A stretch of 41,324 nucleotides of DNA from a virus. Below are positions 7,163 through 15,930 of the stretch, piece by piece. Below the pieces are notes generated by a model. The model did not search any database. It saw only the letters and a program-made list of their open reading frames with translations, and was not told the DNA's origin. Where the stretch lies: positions 1-41,324 of IMG/VR virus record IMGVR_UViG_3300044621_001214; one strand, given 5' to 3'. Position 1 is the first letter of the stretch. The number at the start of each line of letters is the position of its first letter. Both the position numbers and the translations under genes were made by a program.

Positions 7163-7347
7163 TGTTACAGCCAATCGTCACCGATGAACTGATTCAGAAG
7201 CTGAAGGGCGTCTTCCCCGATGTCCCCGGCCGGTCGATGTCTCATCGGGACATTGATCACTGGATTGGCCAGCAGGAAGTCATTGGCTACCTGGTGAAGC
7301 TGCTGGAAGAGCAGCAATCGGACCCGCTCAATCTGGAGGACCTCTGA
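7162..7347 (+). CDS. Small hypothetical protein before the gp6.7-like genes
   Basis: 61 aa from GTG 7162. ATG 7120 in the same frame would overlap the exonuclease end and put the dyad inside the gene. The protein (VTDELIQKLKGVFPDVPGRSMSHRDIDHWIGQQEVIGYLVKLLEEQQ, near the N terminus) is acidic and helical. Not recognised. It ends in TGATG overlap with the first of three tandem MCF genes, with a GGAGG ribosome site for that gene inside its last codons. Confidence 0.55.
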   Translation: MLQPIVTDELIQKLKGVFPDVPGRSMSHRDIDHWIGQQEVIGYLVKLLEEQQSDPLNLEDL

Positions 7348-7748
7348 TGTGCTTTGGAGGAGGCGGCAGCCCAGCCGTAATCACGATGCCCGACACCAGG
7401 GCTTACGACCGGCAGGCGCAGCTCCAGATGGATGCCATGCGCCAGACCCAGGAGATGGGCGCCACGATTAAACAGGGCGAGCTCAACAAGGCCCTGGCCG
7501 CCCAGCAGCAGACGCTGACCGAGCTGCGTGACGTGAAGGTTCAACGTGCCAATGACACGGCTGCCAACGCTTCTCGCATGGCTGCCTTGATCGGGGCACC
7601 TCCGCCAGAGCCGACTGCCAAGGCCCCAACGATTGGCTCGGACCGAGAAGCGGTGACCAGGTCAAAGGGCAAGAAGGGCTTGCGGATTGATCGCGCGACG
7701 CCCGCCAGCGACGCAGTCGGCACCGGCCTCAACATCACCACCGCATAG
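7347..7748 (+). CDS. MCF-protein 1, T7 gp6.7/gp7.3-like virion protein
   Basis: 133 aa. It begins MCFGGGG, has a Gln/Ala-rich helical middle (residues ~25-75) and ends with KKGLRIDRATPASDAVGTGLNITTA. The next two genes have the same plan: an MCF start, a coiled-coil-like middle, then a basic L-x-I motif and a G-x-GLNI end. From memory, T7 gp6.7 also starts MCFS and contains RKGLKVERD, and T7 gp7.3 ends in LSVARSSGGGINI; both are small virion proteins ejected into the cell. Position just before the portal gene agrees with that. It has a good GGAGG ribosome site. Confidence 0.72.
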   Translation: MCFGGGGSPAVITMPDTRAYDRQAQLQMDAMRQTQEMGATIKQGELNKALAAQQQTLTELRDVKVQRANDTAANASRMAALIGAPPPEPTAKAPTIGSDREAVTRSKGKKGLRIDRATPASDAVGTGLNITTA

Positions 7749-7750
7749 CC

Positions 7751-8146
7751 ATGTGCTTCTTCTCCCAGCCACAAGCGCCGCAGATCGTTTACCAGGGTCC
7801 GAGCCAAGCGGACATTGATGCCAACAACGCTGCGCTAGAGACCTACCGGCAGCAGTCAACGGCGCAGCAGCAGCAGTTCTCGGCCTCCCTGCAGAAACAA
7901 ATTGACGAGGCCAACGCCATGGCCGAGAAGCAGAGGATGCAGCTCGAGCAAGAGCGCGCCCAGGCGACGGCAGAGATGGCGGCCCAGCAGCAGGCGGCTT
8001 ACGCAGTCATGACTACTGCAGCCGAGCCCCAAGGTGCGCTGACTACTGAGCCCGTCCGGGCCAAGGACAAGACCAAGGGCACGCTCAAGATCGCGCCTGG
8101 CGCGACAGCCATGAGCCAGGGCACTGGCCTCAACATCGGAGTCTGA
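7751..8146 (+). CDS. MCF-protein 2, gp6.7/gp7.3-like paralogue
   Basis: 131 aa. It starts MCFFSQPQAPQIVYQG; residues ~20-85 are a Gln/Glu/Ala-rich coiled coil (QQQQFSASLQKQIDEANAMAEKQ); the end is KGTLKIAPGATAMSQGTGLNIGV, matching the C terminus of MCF-protein 1. The gap to the previous gene is 2 bp. The likely role is a minor virion or ejected protein, by position and by similarity to the T7 proteins named for its paralogue. The Cys at position 2 does not follow a signal peptide, so lipidation is not expected. Confidence 0.7.
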   Translation: MCFFSQPQAPQIVYQGPSQADIDANNAALETYRQQSTAQQQQFSASLQKQIDEANAMAEKQRMQLEQERAQATAEMAAQQQAAYAVMTTAAEPQGALTTEPVRAKDKTKGTLKIAPGATAMSQGTGLNIGV

Positions 8147-8148
8147 TC

Positions 8149-8592
8149 ATGTGTTTTGGCGGTGACGGCGGTGCCTCTCAACGAGCTGCAGCAGAACAGC
8201 AGCGTCTTGATGCTTTGGCCCGTCAAAGGCAGGACGAATTGAACCGGCTCGCGGCTGCGCGAGAAGCCCAGGCAACTGCTCAGCAGGCCGAGATGGCCAA
8301 GCTGCAGCAGGCGCAGCAGGACGCCCAGGCCAACCAGCAGCGCACTGTTGCCGGACTGCAGGCCCAGGGCGACGCACAGCAGAAACAGCTTGCTGGCCAG
8401 AAGCTGGCGACCCAGGCCGCGGCCCAGTCGTTGAGGGTGCTGGCCACCACAAGCGGCCAGAGCTCAGCCCCCACTGCGCAGGCCAGCCGGCCCAAGCAGG
8501 AGGCCCGCGTAAGGGCAACCACTGCAACCAACGATTTGCGCATCGGTTCATCGGGCCGCGGCGCTGGTGTTGGCGTCAACCTCGGAGGCTGA
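8149..8592 (+). CDS. MCF-protein 3, gp6.7/gp7.3-like paralogue
   Basis: 147 aa. It starts MCFGGDGG; residues ~10-100 are a long Gln/Ala coiled coil (EQQRLDALARQRQDELNRL, QAEMAKLQQAQQDAQANQQ); the end is TNDLRIGSSGRGAGVGVNLGG, a diverged form of the LRI...GTGLNI ending of the two preceding genes. It lies 2 bp after its paralogue and 1 bp before the portal start. The N terminus is closest to MCF-protein 1 (MCFGG), consistent with tandem duplication. Confidence 0.7.
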   Translation: MCFGGDGGASQRAAAEQQRLDALARQRQDELNRLAAAREAQATAQQAEMAKLQQAQQDAQANQQRTVAGLQAQGDAQQKQLAGQKLATQAAAQSLRVLATTSGQSSAPTAQASRPKQEARVRATTATNDLRIGSSGRGAGVGVNLGG

Positions 8593-8593
8593 G

Positions 8594-10237
8594 ATGAGCT
8601 GCGCCAAGCGTTACAGGGCCCTTGAGTCCGACCGGAACTATTACCTCGAGAGGGCCCGCACGTCGGCGCGGTTGACCCTGCCATACCTGATTCCACTGAG
8701 CGACGAGCCTTACGCCCACCAGAGCCAGACTTTCCCTCTGCCATGGAATGGCATCGGCGCTCGGGGCGTTCACAACTTGGCAAGCCGGCTGCTGCTGGCC
8801 CTGCTGCCCCCGACTGAAACCTTCTTCCGCTTCACGATCGACGAGATCGAGATGGCCAAGAGCGAGCAGCAGATGGCTGCCGCTGGCGCCAACCCAGAAG
8901 CGCTTGGCAAATCAAAGAGTGAGTTTGACCTGGCCCTGGCCCGGCTCGAGCGCGCAGTGCTGCGCAGCATTGAAACCAGCAACGACCGCGTCGCGGTGCA
9001 CGAGATGCTCTTGCATCTGGTGGTTTCCGGGAACGTGCTGATGTACGTCTCGGATGAGGGGCTCAAGTGTTTCCACCTGAACCGCTATGTTTGCCGGCGC
9101 GACCTGATGGGCAACCCCATCGAGGCGATCGTCTGCGAGCAGCTGTCAGTCGAATCCCTGCCTCAGAACGCGCGCAGGCTGCTCGAGGAACAGGACGGTG
9201 AAGTCGAGGGGATCGTCGATGACGACGCCATGCCCGAGTACGAGCGAAGCGTTCGCATCTACACCCACATCGAATGGGAAGGGAAGAAGGTCAAGTGGTA
9301 TCAGGAAATCAAGGACCAAGAGATTCCTGGCTCACGCGGGACCGCCACCATCAACGAATCCCCGTGGCTGCCCTTGCGCATGTACCGGATCGACGGCCAG
9401 GGCTACTCCCCCGGCTATGTCGAAGCGGCGTGCATTGCTGACCTGCAGACCGCTGAGGCCCTGAGCCAAGCGATTGCCGAGGGCTCACTGGTGTCAGCCC
9501 AGGTGAAGCACCTGGTCAAGCCCAGCGGCATTGCCAACCCCAAGAAGCTGGCCGAGGCCCCCAACGGCGCCTACCTGCCGGGCAATCCTGATGACGTCTT
9601 CACCATCCAAGTGAACAAGGCGGCCGACCTCAACGTGGCGGCCCAGGGCCTGGCCCGGATCGAGGCCCGGCTGGCCCAGGCGTTCATGCTTGCGGATGTG
9701 CGCGACAGCGAGCGCACCACTGCAGAAGAAGTCAGGCTGCAGGCGCTGCAGATCGAGAACTCTCTGGGATCGATCTACGCCATCCTCACGACCGAGTTTC
9801 AGCAGCCCTATGTGGCGCGGAAGCTGGCGATCCTGACCCGCAAAGGCAAGCTGCCCAAACTGCCAGAGGACTTGGTTAAGCCGGTGGTCAGCGTTGGCCT
9901 GGCGGCTGTTGGCCGCGGCAACGATCTGGAGAAAACCGCCCGGTTCATGACCATCCTCCAGCAATCGCTGGGGCCCCAAGGCATTGCCACTTACGTGATG
10001 CCAGCCGAGCTGATTCGCCGGCTGGCTGGTGCGATGGGCATGGACATCATCGGCCTGGTCAAGACCGATGAGCAGCTGGCTGCCGAGCAACAGCAACAGC
10101 AGCAGATGGCCATGGTCCAGCAAGCGATGGCATCCGGCATGGCCGACCCGCAGAAGTTGGCCAATGCCGCAGCCACCACACAGGAGATGGCGGCACCGCC
10201 GCCGCCCCAACCCGAACCCACTGAGCAACCCGCATGA
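8594..10237 (+). CDS. Portal / head-tail connector protein, T7 gp8-like
   Basis: 547 aa, the usual size of T7-like connectors. The N terminus (RYRALESDRNYYLERARTSARLTLPYLIP, from about residue 6), the QTFPLPWNGIGARGVHNLASRLLLALLPPTETFFRF block and the later DVRDSERTTAEEVRLQALQ, with the helical C terminus, are typical of the head-to-tail connecting protein family. It forms the dodecameric ring at one capsid vertex through which DNA is packaged and ejected. ATG 8594 was chosen because it is preceded by GGAGG at 9-nt spacing; an upstream start at 8567 would overlap the previous gene. The C-terminal ~70 residues are Gln/Pro-rich. Its stop overlaps the scaffold start (ATGA). Confidence 0.93.
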   Translation: MSCAKRYRALESDRNYYLERARTSARLTLPYLIPLSDEPYAHQSQTFPLPWNGIGARGVHNLASRLLLALLPPTETFFRFTIDEIEMAKSEQQMAAAGANPEALGKSKSEFDLALARLERAVLRSIETSNDRVAVHEMLLHLVVSGNVLMYVSDEGLKCFHLNRYVCRRDLMGNPIEAIVCEQLSVESLPQNARRLLEEQDGEVEGIVDDDAMPEYERSVRIYTHIEWEGKKVKWYQEIKDQEIPGSRGTATINESPWLPLRMYRIDGQGYSPGYVEAACIADLQTAEALSQAIAEGSLVSAQVKHLVKPSGIANPKKLAEAPNGAYLPGNPDDVFTIQVNKAADLNVAAQGLARIEARLAQAFMLADVRDSERTTAEEVRLQALQIENSLGSIYAILTTEFQQPYVARKLAILTRKGKLPKLPEDLVKPVVSVGLAAVGRGNDLEKTARFMTILQQSLGPQGIATYVMPAELIRRLAGAMGMDIIGLVKTDEQLAAEQQQQQQMAMVQQAMASGMADPQKLANAAATTQEMAAPPPPQPEPTEQPA

Positions 10238-11118
10238 CCACGACCCCAGCCCCTGCGCTGCAAGACATGCTGGCCCCGGGCCAGGAGGACATGATTGATG
10301 GCTTCCTTGAGGAGCTCGAGCAGGAACAGCAGCAACTGTCCTCAGAGCCTGAGCCGCAGGATCAGCAGCTGCTGGCCGGCAAGTTCAAAAGCACCGAGGA
10401 GCTTGAGAAGGCGTACCTCGAAGCCCAAAAGCTGATCAGCCAGCGGGGGCAAAAGGCACCGGAGCCGGAGGAGAGCGAGCCGCAACTTACCCCCGAGCAG
10501 TACACCCCTGAGTTGGGCAAGCAGCTCTATGGCGACACGGTGGCCACCGCCATCGAGGCAGCCGAGATCAACCCGCTGGAGATGGCCGAGAAGGTCTACG
10601 CCGGCCAAGACGTCAGCAGCTATGTCGATGCCCTGGTGGAGAAGGGCGGGCTGCCGCGGCAGGTGGTTGAGACCTATCTGCAGGGCGTGGCTCCTGCCAA
10701 GGCGAACCCTCCGGGAACTCCAGATAGTTCGGCACAGGGCTTGACCGATGCCGATGTATCCGACCTGAAAGCCATGGTCGGTGGGGACCAACAGTTCCAG
10801 CAGCTGAGCCAGTGGGCCGTGGCCAACCTGGACCCCCAGGAGCTGTCCGACTACAACGCTGCAGTGGATAGTGGCAACAAGGCCGCGGCCCGCTTTGCCC
10901 TGAAGCAGCTGCAGGTGCGCGCTGCAGGTGGCGGGGCCCAGGAACCCAAGCTGATTGGCGGTGGCTCGGCGATCAAAGCCGACGTGTTTGAAACCGACCA
11001 GCAGGCCGTGAGCGCTCGCAGTAAGCGAGGAGCAGATGGCAGGTTCCTTTACGAGAGCGACCCGAAGTACCGGCAGTGGTACGACAAAACCCTTTCCAGG
11101 TCGAATGTGTTTCTGTAA
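10234..11118 (+). CDS. Capsid assembly scaffolding protein, T7 gp9-like
   Basis: 294 aa, acidic and helical, with the hallmarks of podovirus scaffolds: an acidic N terminus (FLEELEQEQQQLSSEPEP), the GKFKSTEELEKAYLEAQKLIS motif (residues ~50-69), and a basic, aromatic C terminus (GRFLYESDPKYRQWYDKTLSRSNVF) that contacts the coat protein. It lies between portal and major capsid protein, as in T7, and overlaps the portal stop by 4 nt. It would direct procapsid assembly and leave before DNA packaging. Confidence 0.9.
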   Translation: MTTTPAPALQDMLAPGQEDMIDGFLEELEQEQQQLSSEPEPQDQQLLAGKFKSTEELEKAYLEAQKLISQRGQKAPEPEESEPQLTPEQYTPELGKQLYGDTVATAIEAAEINPLEMAEKVYAGQDVSSYVDALVEKGGLPRQVVETYLQGVAPAKANPPGTPDSSAQGLTDADVSDLKAMVGGDQQFQQLSQWAVANLDPQELSDYNAAVDSGNKAAARFALKQLQVRAAGGGAQEPKLIGGGSAIKADVFETDQQAVSARSKRGADGRFLYESDPKYRQWYDKTLSRSNVFL

Positions 11119-11137
11119 GGTCGGAACAAGAGTTGAT

Positions 11138-11151
11138 CTGCAGGTGTGCAA
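11138..11151. promoter_or_regulatory. CTGCA-N4-TGCAA dyad upstream of the capsid gene
   Basis: CTGCA-GGTG-TGCAA, one mismatch from the dyad consensus, preceded by TTGAT exactly as at 7149 (TTGATCTGCA in both). It lies 19 bp after the scaffold stop and 75 bp before the capsid start. Confidence 0.5.
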
Positions 11152-11162
11152 CTGACTGGGCC

Positions 11163-11174
11163 TCCCTAGGGAGA
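11163..11174. promoter_or_regulatory. CTCCCTAGGGAG palindrome in the capsid leader
   Basis: A 12-bp perfect palindrome centred on CCTAGG, 12 bp after the dyad and 52 bp before the major capsid start. Other intergenic CCTAGG-centred dyads are at 2659, 35178 and 39350, so it may be a protein-binding site or an RNA hairpin in the leader of the most strongly expressed virion gene. Confidence 0.35.
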
Positions 11175-11226
11175 TACCCCGATTCAGCCAAACAATTGGG
11201 CAGAGGCTCATCACCCCCTTAGGCCA

Positions 11227-12234
11227 ATGGCCAACGCTTCTCTCGACCGGATTGGTCAAATCAAAGGCGCAGGTGCAGTTGATGCCCTGTTCCTCAAACT
11301 CGGTATTGCCGAGCTGCTTTCTGCCTTCGACCGCGCCTGCGTTTTCAAAGGCAAAGTCAAAGAGCGGAACATCAGTGGAGGCAAATCTGCTGCGTTCCCC
11401 GTGAGTGGGCGTGCAGATGCGGCCTACCATGTGCCGGGCCAGCCAATACTTGGGGCCACCAATAGCCCCGGCGACCGCAATGAGCAGATCATCAACCTCG
11501 ATGGTCTGATGATTGCGGACCAGGTCATCTATGACCTGGACGAGATGATGAATTACTACGACGTTCGCCAAGACGTCACTCATCAGCTCGGGCAGGCGCT
11601 TGCCCGCGAATGGGATCGCCGTGCAGCTCGCGTGCTTTACGCCGCTGCCAAGACCACCACTGAGCCCCTGTCCAAAGCCGGCAACGCCGGCCGGATTGGC
11701 CAGAGCCAGACCCTCTCGGCTGGCTATGCCGCTGCTACCAGCAACGCCAAAGGCGATGAGCTGGTCTCCAAGCTCAGCGCGCTGAAGGTGGCGATGGCCA
11801 AGAAGGACGTGCCCACCAGCGACCTGCTGTGTGTGGTTGGTCCTGACGAGTACGACGTCCTGCTGGATTCCACCCGCGCTATCAACGCGGACTTCAATGG
11901 AGCCAGCGGCGAGAACGGTTCCTTCGCAAGCGGCCGCGTGCTGCGGGTGAAGGGGATCCCCGTGATCGAGTCGAACCACGTCACCCAGGCTGCCTACACC
12001 AACGGCACCTACGACAAGAACACTGCCTATCAGCAGGATCTGTCGAAGTGCAAGGCAATCGTGTTCCACCGCGATGCCATCGGTGTGCTGACCCTGCGCA
12101 GCCCCAGCCTGCAAGTCACCCCTCAGGGCGGCGACTTCAACATCATGTACCAGGCCAGCCTGATGGTCGCCCGTATGGCGATCGGCATGGGCGTCCTGCG
12201 TGCTGAGTGTGCCGGCGTGATCGAACTGCCCTAA
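11227..12234 (+). CDS. Major capsid protein, T7 gp10-like
   Basis: 335 aa, with the HK97-fold podovirus coat pattern: MANASLDRIGQIKGAGAVDALFLKLGIAELLSAFDRACVF at the N terminus, ISGGKSAAFPVSGRADAAYHVPG in the E-loop region, and DGLMIADQVIYDLDEMMNYYDVR, LLCVVGPDEYDVLLDS and a C-terminal QGGDFNIMYQASLMVARMAIGMGVLRAECAGVI. It builds the icosahedral shell. It stands alone in its transcription unit, with a 108-bp leader containing a CTGCA dyad and a CCTAGG palindrome, and an intrinsic terminator right after. That layout suits high expression, as for T7 gene 10. Confidence 0.95.
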   Translation: MANASLDRIGQIKGAGAVDALFLKLGIAELLSAFDRACVFKGKVKERNISGGKSAAFPVSGRADAAYHVPGQPILGATNSPGDRNEQIINLDGLMIADQVIYDLDEMMNYYDVRQDVTHQLGQALAREWDRRAARVLYAAAKTTTEPLSKAGNAGRIGQSQTLSAGYAAATSNAKGDELVSKLSALKVAMAKKDVPTSDLLCVVGPDEYDVLLDSTRAINADFNGASGENGSFASGRVLRVKGIPVIESNHVTQAAYTNGTYDKNTAYQQDLSKCKAIVFHRDAIGVLTLRSPSLQVTPQGGDFNIMYQASLMVARMAIGMGVLRAECAGVIELP

Positions 12235-12257
12235 GTTCTGCTGGGCGGTTTTCATTG

Positions 12258-12287
12258 AGCCCCCTGCGCGGAACAGGGGGCTTTTTT
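12258..12287 (+). terminator. Rho-independent terminator after the capsid gene
   Basis: AGCCCCCTG pairs with CAGGGGGCT (9 bp) around a 7-nt loop, and the stem runs into TTTTTT. It starts 24 nt after the major capsid stop, the same place as the T7 late terminator after gene 10. Confidence 0.9.
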
Positions 12288-12309
12288 GTGCCTGTCGATA
12301 GCATGAGGA

Positions 12310-12323
12310 CTGCACCCCTGCAG
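12310..12323. promoter_or_regulatory. CTGCA-N4-TGCAG dyad (perfect) before tail tubular A
   Basis: CTGCA-CCCC-TGCAG, with the upstream sequence TAGCATGAGGA closely matching TAGCATGAAGT before the dyad at 26047. It lies between the capsid terminator and the next start codon (7 bp downstream), so it restarts transcription after termination if it is a promoter. Confidence 0.6.
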
Positions 12324-12330
12324 AACTGCG

Positions 12331-12990
12331 ATGGGCCTCGCGAATCAGGCCATCACCCCAGGCCGCACGACGCTGCTGGAAGCGGTGAACATCTGCCTGC
12401 AGAACATCGGCGAGCAGCCGGTCAACAGCCTGGAGAACCAGCAGATCGTTGAAGCAACGATGGCTGAGCGGACCATCCTCGAGTTTCACAAGGAAGGCCA
12501 GACCAGGGGTTGGAGCTGGAACACCGAGCAGGGATACGAGTTCGCCAAAAACAGCGCGACCAGCCAGATCACGGTGCCGGCCAACGTGGTGTCGTTTGCG
12601 CCGGATGCCTACCGCTGGGCCGGCCGATTCCAGCTGCGGGGCCAGCGGGTCTACGACAAGGAGAAGCGGACCTACAACCTTGAGGCCGGCATCACCAGCC
12701 TTGAGGCTGATGTGGTCTGGCTGCTGCCCTGGGATGAGTGCCCCGAGGCTTTCAACCGCTGGGTGACCATCCGCTCGGCGCGGGTGTTCAGCGACCGAGT
12801 GCTGAGCTCTGACTCGATCTTCAAGTACACCGCGCTCGACGAGCAGATGGCTCTGGTGGAGCTGCAGCGGGTCGAGATCGAGCAGGCCCAGCCGAACAGC
12901 CTGACGGGCGGCCCAGGGCTCAGGCCGTTCCCCACCTACTCGCCAGGGCTGGGCCTGCTGGGCCGGAACGAGGGCTATCTGCGTGGCTAA
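12331..12990 (+). CDS. Tail tubular protein A / head-tail adaptor, T7 gp11-like
   Basis: 219 aa. The N terminus (TTLLEAVNICLQNIGEQPVNSLEN, A......TILEFHKEGQTRGWSWNTEQ) matches podovirus tail tubular protein A, which forms the dodecameric adaptor under the portal. ATG 12331 follows the dyad at 12310 by 7 bp. The 3' end overlaps the tail tubular B gene by 8 nt. Length and gene order agree with T7 gene 11. Confidence 0.9.
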   Translation: MGLANQAITPGRTTLLEAVNICLQNIGEQPVNSLENQQIVEATMAERTILEFHKEGQTRGWSWNTEQGYEFAKNSATSQITVPANVVSFAPDAYRWAGRFQLRGQRVYDKEKRTYNLEAGITSLEADVVWLLPWDECPEAFNRWVTIRSARVFSDRVLSSDSIFKYTALDEQMALVELQRVEIEQAQPNSLTGGPGLRPFPTYSPGLGLLGRNEGYLRG

Positions 12991-15487
12991 TCTCGTCAGC
13001 TACACCATCCCCAACCTGATTCAGGGGATCAGCCAGCAGCCGGACGCGCAGCGCGAGCCGAGCCAGGGCGAGGTGCAGATCAACGCGATGAGCTCGCTGG
13101 CCGAGGGCCTGCGCAAGCGCGAGCCGTCGCAGGTGATCGCCAAGGTCAGCAACACCAGCTTTGGCGACGTCTACTTCCACCAGATCCTGCGGGACGCCGG
13201 CGAGAAGTACCTGGTCGTGGTGGGCAAGACCGCGATCAAGGTGTTTGACCTGGACGGCAACGAGAAGACCGTCAGCGCGCCCTACGGGTACAGCTACCTG
13301 TCGTCGGTGGTGAGCGCCAAGAGCGACATCCGCGCTGCCACGATTGCCGACTACACCTTCATCTCCAACACCAAGGCGGTGCCGGCGATGGATGCGTCGC
13401 TGGCGCCGGCGGTGGCCCGGCCATCCACGCACGAGGCCCTGGTGTGGGTGAAGGCTGCCAACTACGGCCAGACCTACAAGGTCAACGTCAACGGCACCTT
13501 GGCAACGGTGCAGACGGCCGTGGCCCCGGTGATCGTCAGTGGCTCGACGACCACTGAGAACCGCATCAGCACAGAGGACATTGCCGAAAGCCTCAAGACC
13601 GCCCTGGCCGGGGTGACTGGGGTGACGATCGTGCGCAAGGGGTCCGTGCTGCACCTCAAGAGCAGCAGCGCGATCACGGTGGCGGCCAACGATGCCAGAG
13701 CCAACGCCGACATCACGGCGATCACCAGCTCGGTGCAGGCGTTCACGGAGCTGCCGACGATTGCGCCCGAGGGCTACCAGGTCGAGGTGGTCGGCGACCC
13801 TGGCAACAAGTTCGATGGCTACTACGTCAAGTTTGTGCCCCGCACCGGTGCGGGGACTTTTGGCGAGGGGGCCTGGCAGGAGACGGTCAGCCCTGGGGTC
13901 GAATACAAGCTGAACGCCGGGACCATGCCGCATCTGCTGGTGCGGCTGCCGAGCGGGAGCTTCTACTTCGGGCCCGCCAACGGCACCACCCAGGGCGGCG
14001 TCGTCATCCCCAGCTGGGGAGAGCGCACCGCCGGCGACTACGACACGGCGCCCGATCCGAGCTTCATCGGCTACCCGATCCAGGACGTCTTCATCTACAA
14101 GAACCGGCTGGGGTTCCTGGCGGACGAGAACGTCATCCTGAGCCGCACGCGGGACTTCTTCGAGTTCTTCCCGGAGACGGTCACGGCGGTGCTCGACACC
14201 GACCCGATCGACCTGACGGCCAGCAACAACCGGGTGTCGGTGCTGCGCTACGCCATCCCCTACCAGGACGAGCTGATCATCTTCAGCGACCAGATCCAGT
14301 TCCGCTTCAACGCGGCCGAGACGGTCCTGACCCCATCGAGCGCCGTGATCACGGTGCTGACGCAGTACGAGATCGACCCCAACTGCCGGCCGATCCCGGT
14401 GCAGGGGACGATCATCTTCTGCCAGGCCAACGGTCAGTGGAGCCAGTTCCGTGAGTTCAGTGTCCGCGGTGCGGGAACTGCGCTCGTCGCCGATGCCTCC
14501 GATCTGACTGGCTACGTCAGCAGCTACATCCCGGCTGAGGTGTTCAAGCTGACGGCCAACGACACCGGCAACAGCTGGTTTGCGGTGTCGAGCAAGAGCG
14601 GCTTTGCCGACCGCATCTACGTCTACAAGTATTTCTACCGGAACACCGGCGGCGGGGCCGAGCGGGCACAGAGCAGCTGGAGCCACTGGCAGCTGACTGG
14701 CGCGGACAAGATCCTCTCGATCCTGTGTGTGCAGGAGGTGATGTATTTGCTGGTCGAGTACGGCAGCCAGGTGTGGCTGGAGAAGATGCGGGTCTCTGAC
14801 CGGCTCAGCGACGTCACCCCCGACCCCTATCCGCTGCTGCTGGACCGCCGCGTCTCCACCACCACGGACACCCCGGCCGCAATCCGGGTGGCGTCAGGCA
14901 CCTACAACGCGACCACCAAGCAGACCACCTGGACTCTGCCCTACACGATTGCTGCGCCAACGCAGGCCTGGTCGGGCTACGGAGCCACCACCAACGGCGG
15001 GGTCCTGCTGGGAACGGCAACCAGCGGCAACACGATCACGGCCAATGGGGATTGGTCAGGCAAGCCGATCTTTTTTGGCGAGCTCTACGACTTCGTCTAC
15101 CGCTTCACGCGGTTCAAGCTCTACAAGGATGTCGGTGGCGGCAAGGCCGCGGCCAACGTCGAGCGCACCCAGGTGCGTCACGCCAAGCTCCGCTACCACG
15201 AGACCTCGTACTTCGAGGCCCGGGTCATGGCTGAGCGCCGTGACATGGCGGTCTACAAGTTCGATGGCACGGTGCTGGGCAGCCGCAACTCGAGCCTGGG
15301 CAGCGCCATGCCAGGCGGCTACGACCCCGAGACGGCCCGGTATTTCGAGGGGGTGTTTCAAATCCCGATCGCCAGCAAGGGCGAGAACTGCATCGTCGAG
15401 CTTCACAACGACACGGTCCATCCATGCAAGTTCAGCACTTGTGAGTGGGTCGGACTTGTGACCAGCCAAGCCAGGAGCCTGCAATGA
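12983..15487 (+). CDS. Tail tubular protein B / nozzle, T7 gp12-like
   Basis: 834 aa from GTG 12983, close to T7 gp12 (about 794 aa). It begins LVSYTIPNLIQGISQQPDAQREPSQGEVQINAMSSLAEGLRKR (from residue 4), the well-conserved start of this family; later motifs include YKNRLGFLADENVILSRTRDFFEFFPETV and DPIDLTASNN. The protein forms the hexameric nozzle of the short tail. The region around residues 150-260 (VNGTLATVQTAVAP... TSSVQAF) looks like an inserted beta domain. It overlaps the next gene by 4 nt (ATGA). Confidence 0.93.
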   Translation: MANLVSYTIPNLIQGISQQPDAQREPSQGEVQINAMSSLAEGLRKREPSQVIAKVSNTSFGDVYFHQILRDAGEKYLVVVGKTAIKVFDLDGNEKTVSAPYGYSYLSSVVSAKSDIRAATIADYTFISNTKAVPAMDASLAPAVARPSTHEALVWVKAANYGQTYKVNVNGTLATVQTAVAPVIVSGSTTTENRISTEDIAESLKTALAGVTGVTIVRKGSVLHLKSSSAITVAANDARANADITAITSSVQAFTELPTIAPEGYQVEVVGDPGNKFDGYYVKFVPRTGAGTFGEGAWQETVSPGVEYKLNAGTMPHLLVRLPSGSFYFGPANGTTQGGVVIPSWGERTAGDYDTAPDPSFIGYPIQDVFIYKNRLGFLADENVILSRTRDFFEFFPETVTAVLDTDPIDLTASNNRVSVLRYAIPYQDELIIFSDQIQFRFNAAETVLTPSSAVITVLTQYEIDPNCRPIPVQGTIIFCQANGQWSQFREFSVRGAGTALVADASDLTGYVSSYIPAEVFKLTANDTGNSWFAVSSKSGFADRIYVYKYFYRNTGGGAERAQSSWSHWQLTGADKILSILCVQEVMYLLVEYGSQVWLEKMRVSDRLSDVTPDPYPLLLDRRVSTTTDTPAAIRVASGTYNATTKQTTWTLPYTIAAPTQAWSGYGATTNGGVLLGTATSGNTITANGDWSGKPIFFGELYDFVYRFTRFKLYKDVGGGKAAANVERTQVRHAKLRYHETSYFEARVMAERRDMAVYKFDGTVLGSRNSSLGSAMPGGYDPETARYFEGVFQIPIASKGENCIVELHNDTVHPCKFSTCEWVGLVTSQARSLQ

Positions 15488-15930
15488 AGTGGTCTGAGCC
15501 CACATCTGCAAGGGTGCAGCACATTGCCACCCACCTGCGCTATCAAGATGAGCTCGAGGTCCTCTACAGCCATGGCCTGGCGGGCAAAGACGCGGTTGAG
15601 AGGAGCTGGAAAAACAGCGCAATCTGTCGTTGCATAGATGGAGATGACGGGAGGCCAGTGGGGATCTGCGGCGTGAATGGCACAGAGATCTGGTTGCTCG
15701 GCACGGACGGGCTTCTGGCAACGCCAAGCCACCGCCGGCAGTTCATTCGCGGCGGGCGCGAGTGGGTCGATGGGTTGCTGGCCGACGGCCACGACTTCTT
15801 GGAGAACTGGGCCCTGGCGTCAAACAGCGCAACCCTGCGATGGCTGACGCACCTCGGCTTTCGGATCGACACCCCTGAGCCAAGGGGCCGCAGCGCCCAG
15901 CTGTTCTGTCACTTCTGGAGGCTGGCCTGA
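15484..15930 (+). CDS. Internal protein gp13-like, GNAT-like fold
   Basis: 148 aa from ATG 15484 (ATGA overlap; an upstream start at 15445 lies inside the tail tubular B gene). GNAT-like features are visible: EIWLLGTDGLLATPSHRRQFIRGGREWVDGLL in the middle, then LENWALASNSATLRWLTHLGFRID, the N...A..WL..LGF signature of acetyltransferases. Proteins with this look occupy the gene 13 position in many T7-like phages, but the acyl acceptor is unknown and it may be purely structural. Its stop shares a base with the next start. Confidence 0.75.
   Translation: MKWSEPTSARVQHIATHLRYQDELEVLYSHGLAGKDAVERSWKNSAICRCIDGDDGRPVGICGVNGTEIWLLGTDGLLATPSHRRQFIRGGREWVDGLLADGHDFLENWALASNSATLRWLTHLGFRIDTPEPRGRSAQLFCHFWRLA

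Noticed and set aside
10342-14686. Very long minus-strand open frames (715 and 588 codons) opposite scaffold, capsid and tail genes
   Set aside because: They lie exactly opposite well-recognised virion genes, have composition typical of antisense shadows in GC-rich DNA and show no family pattern.
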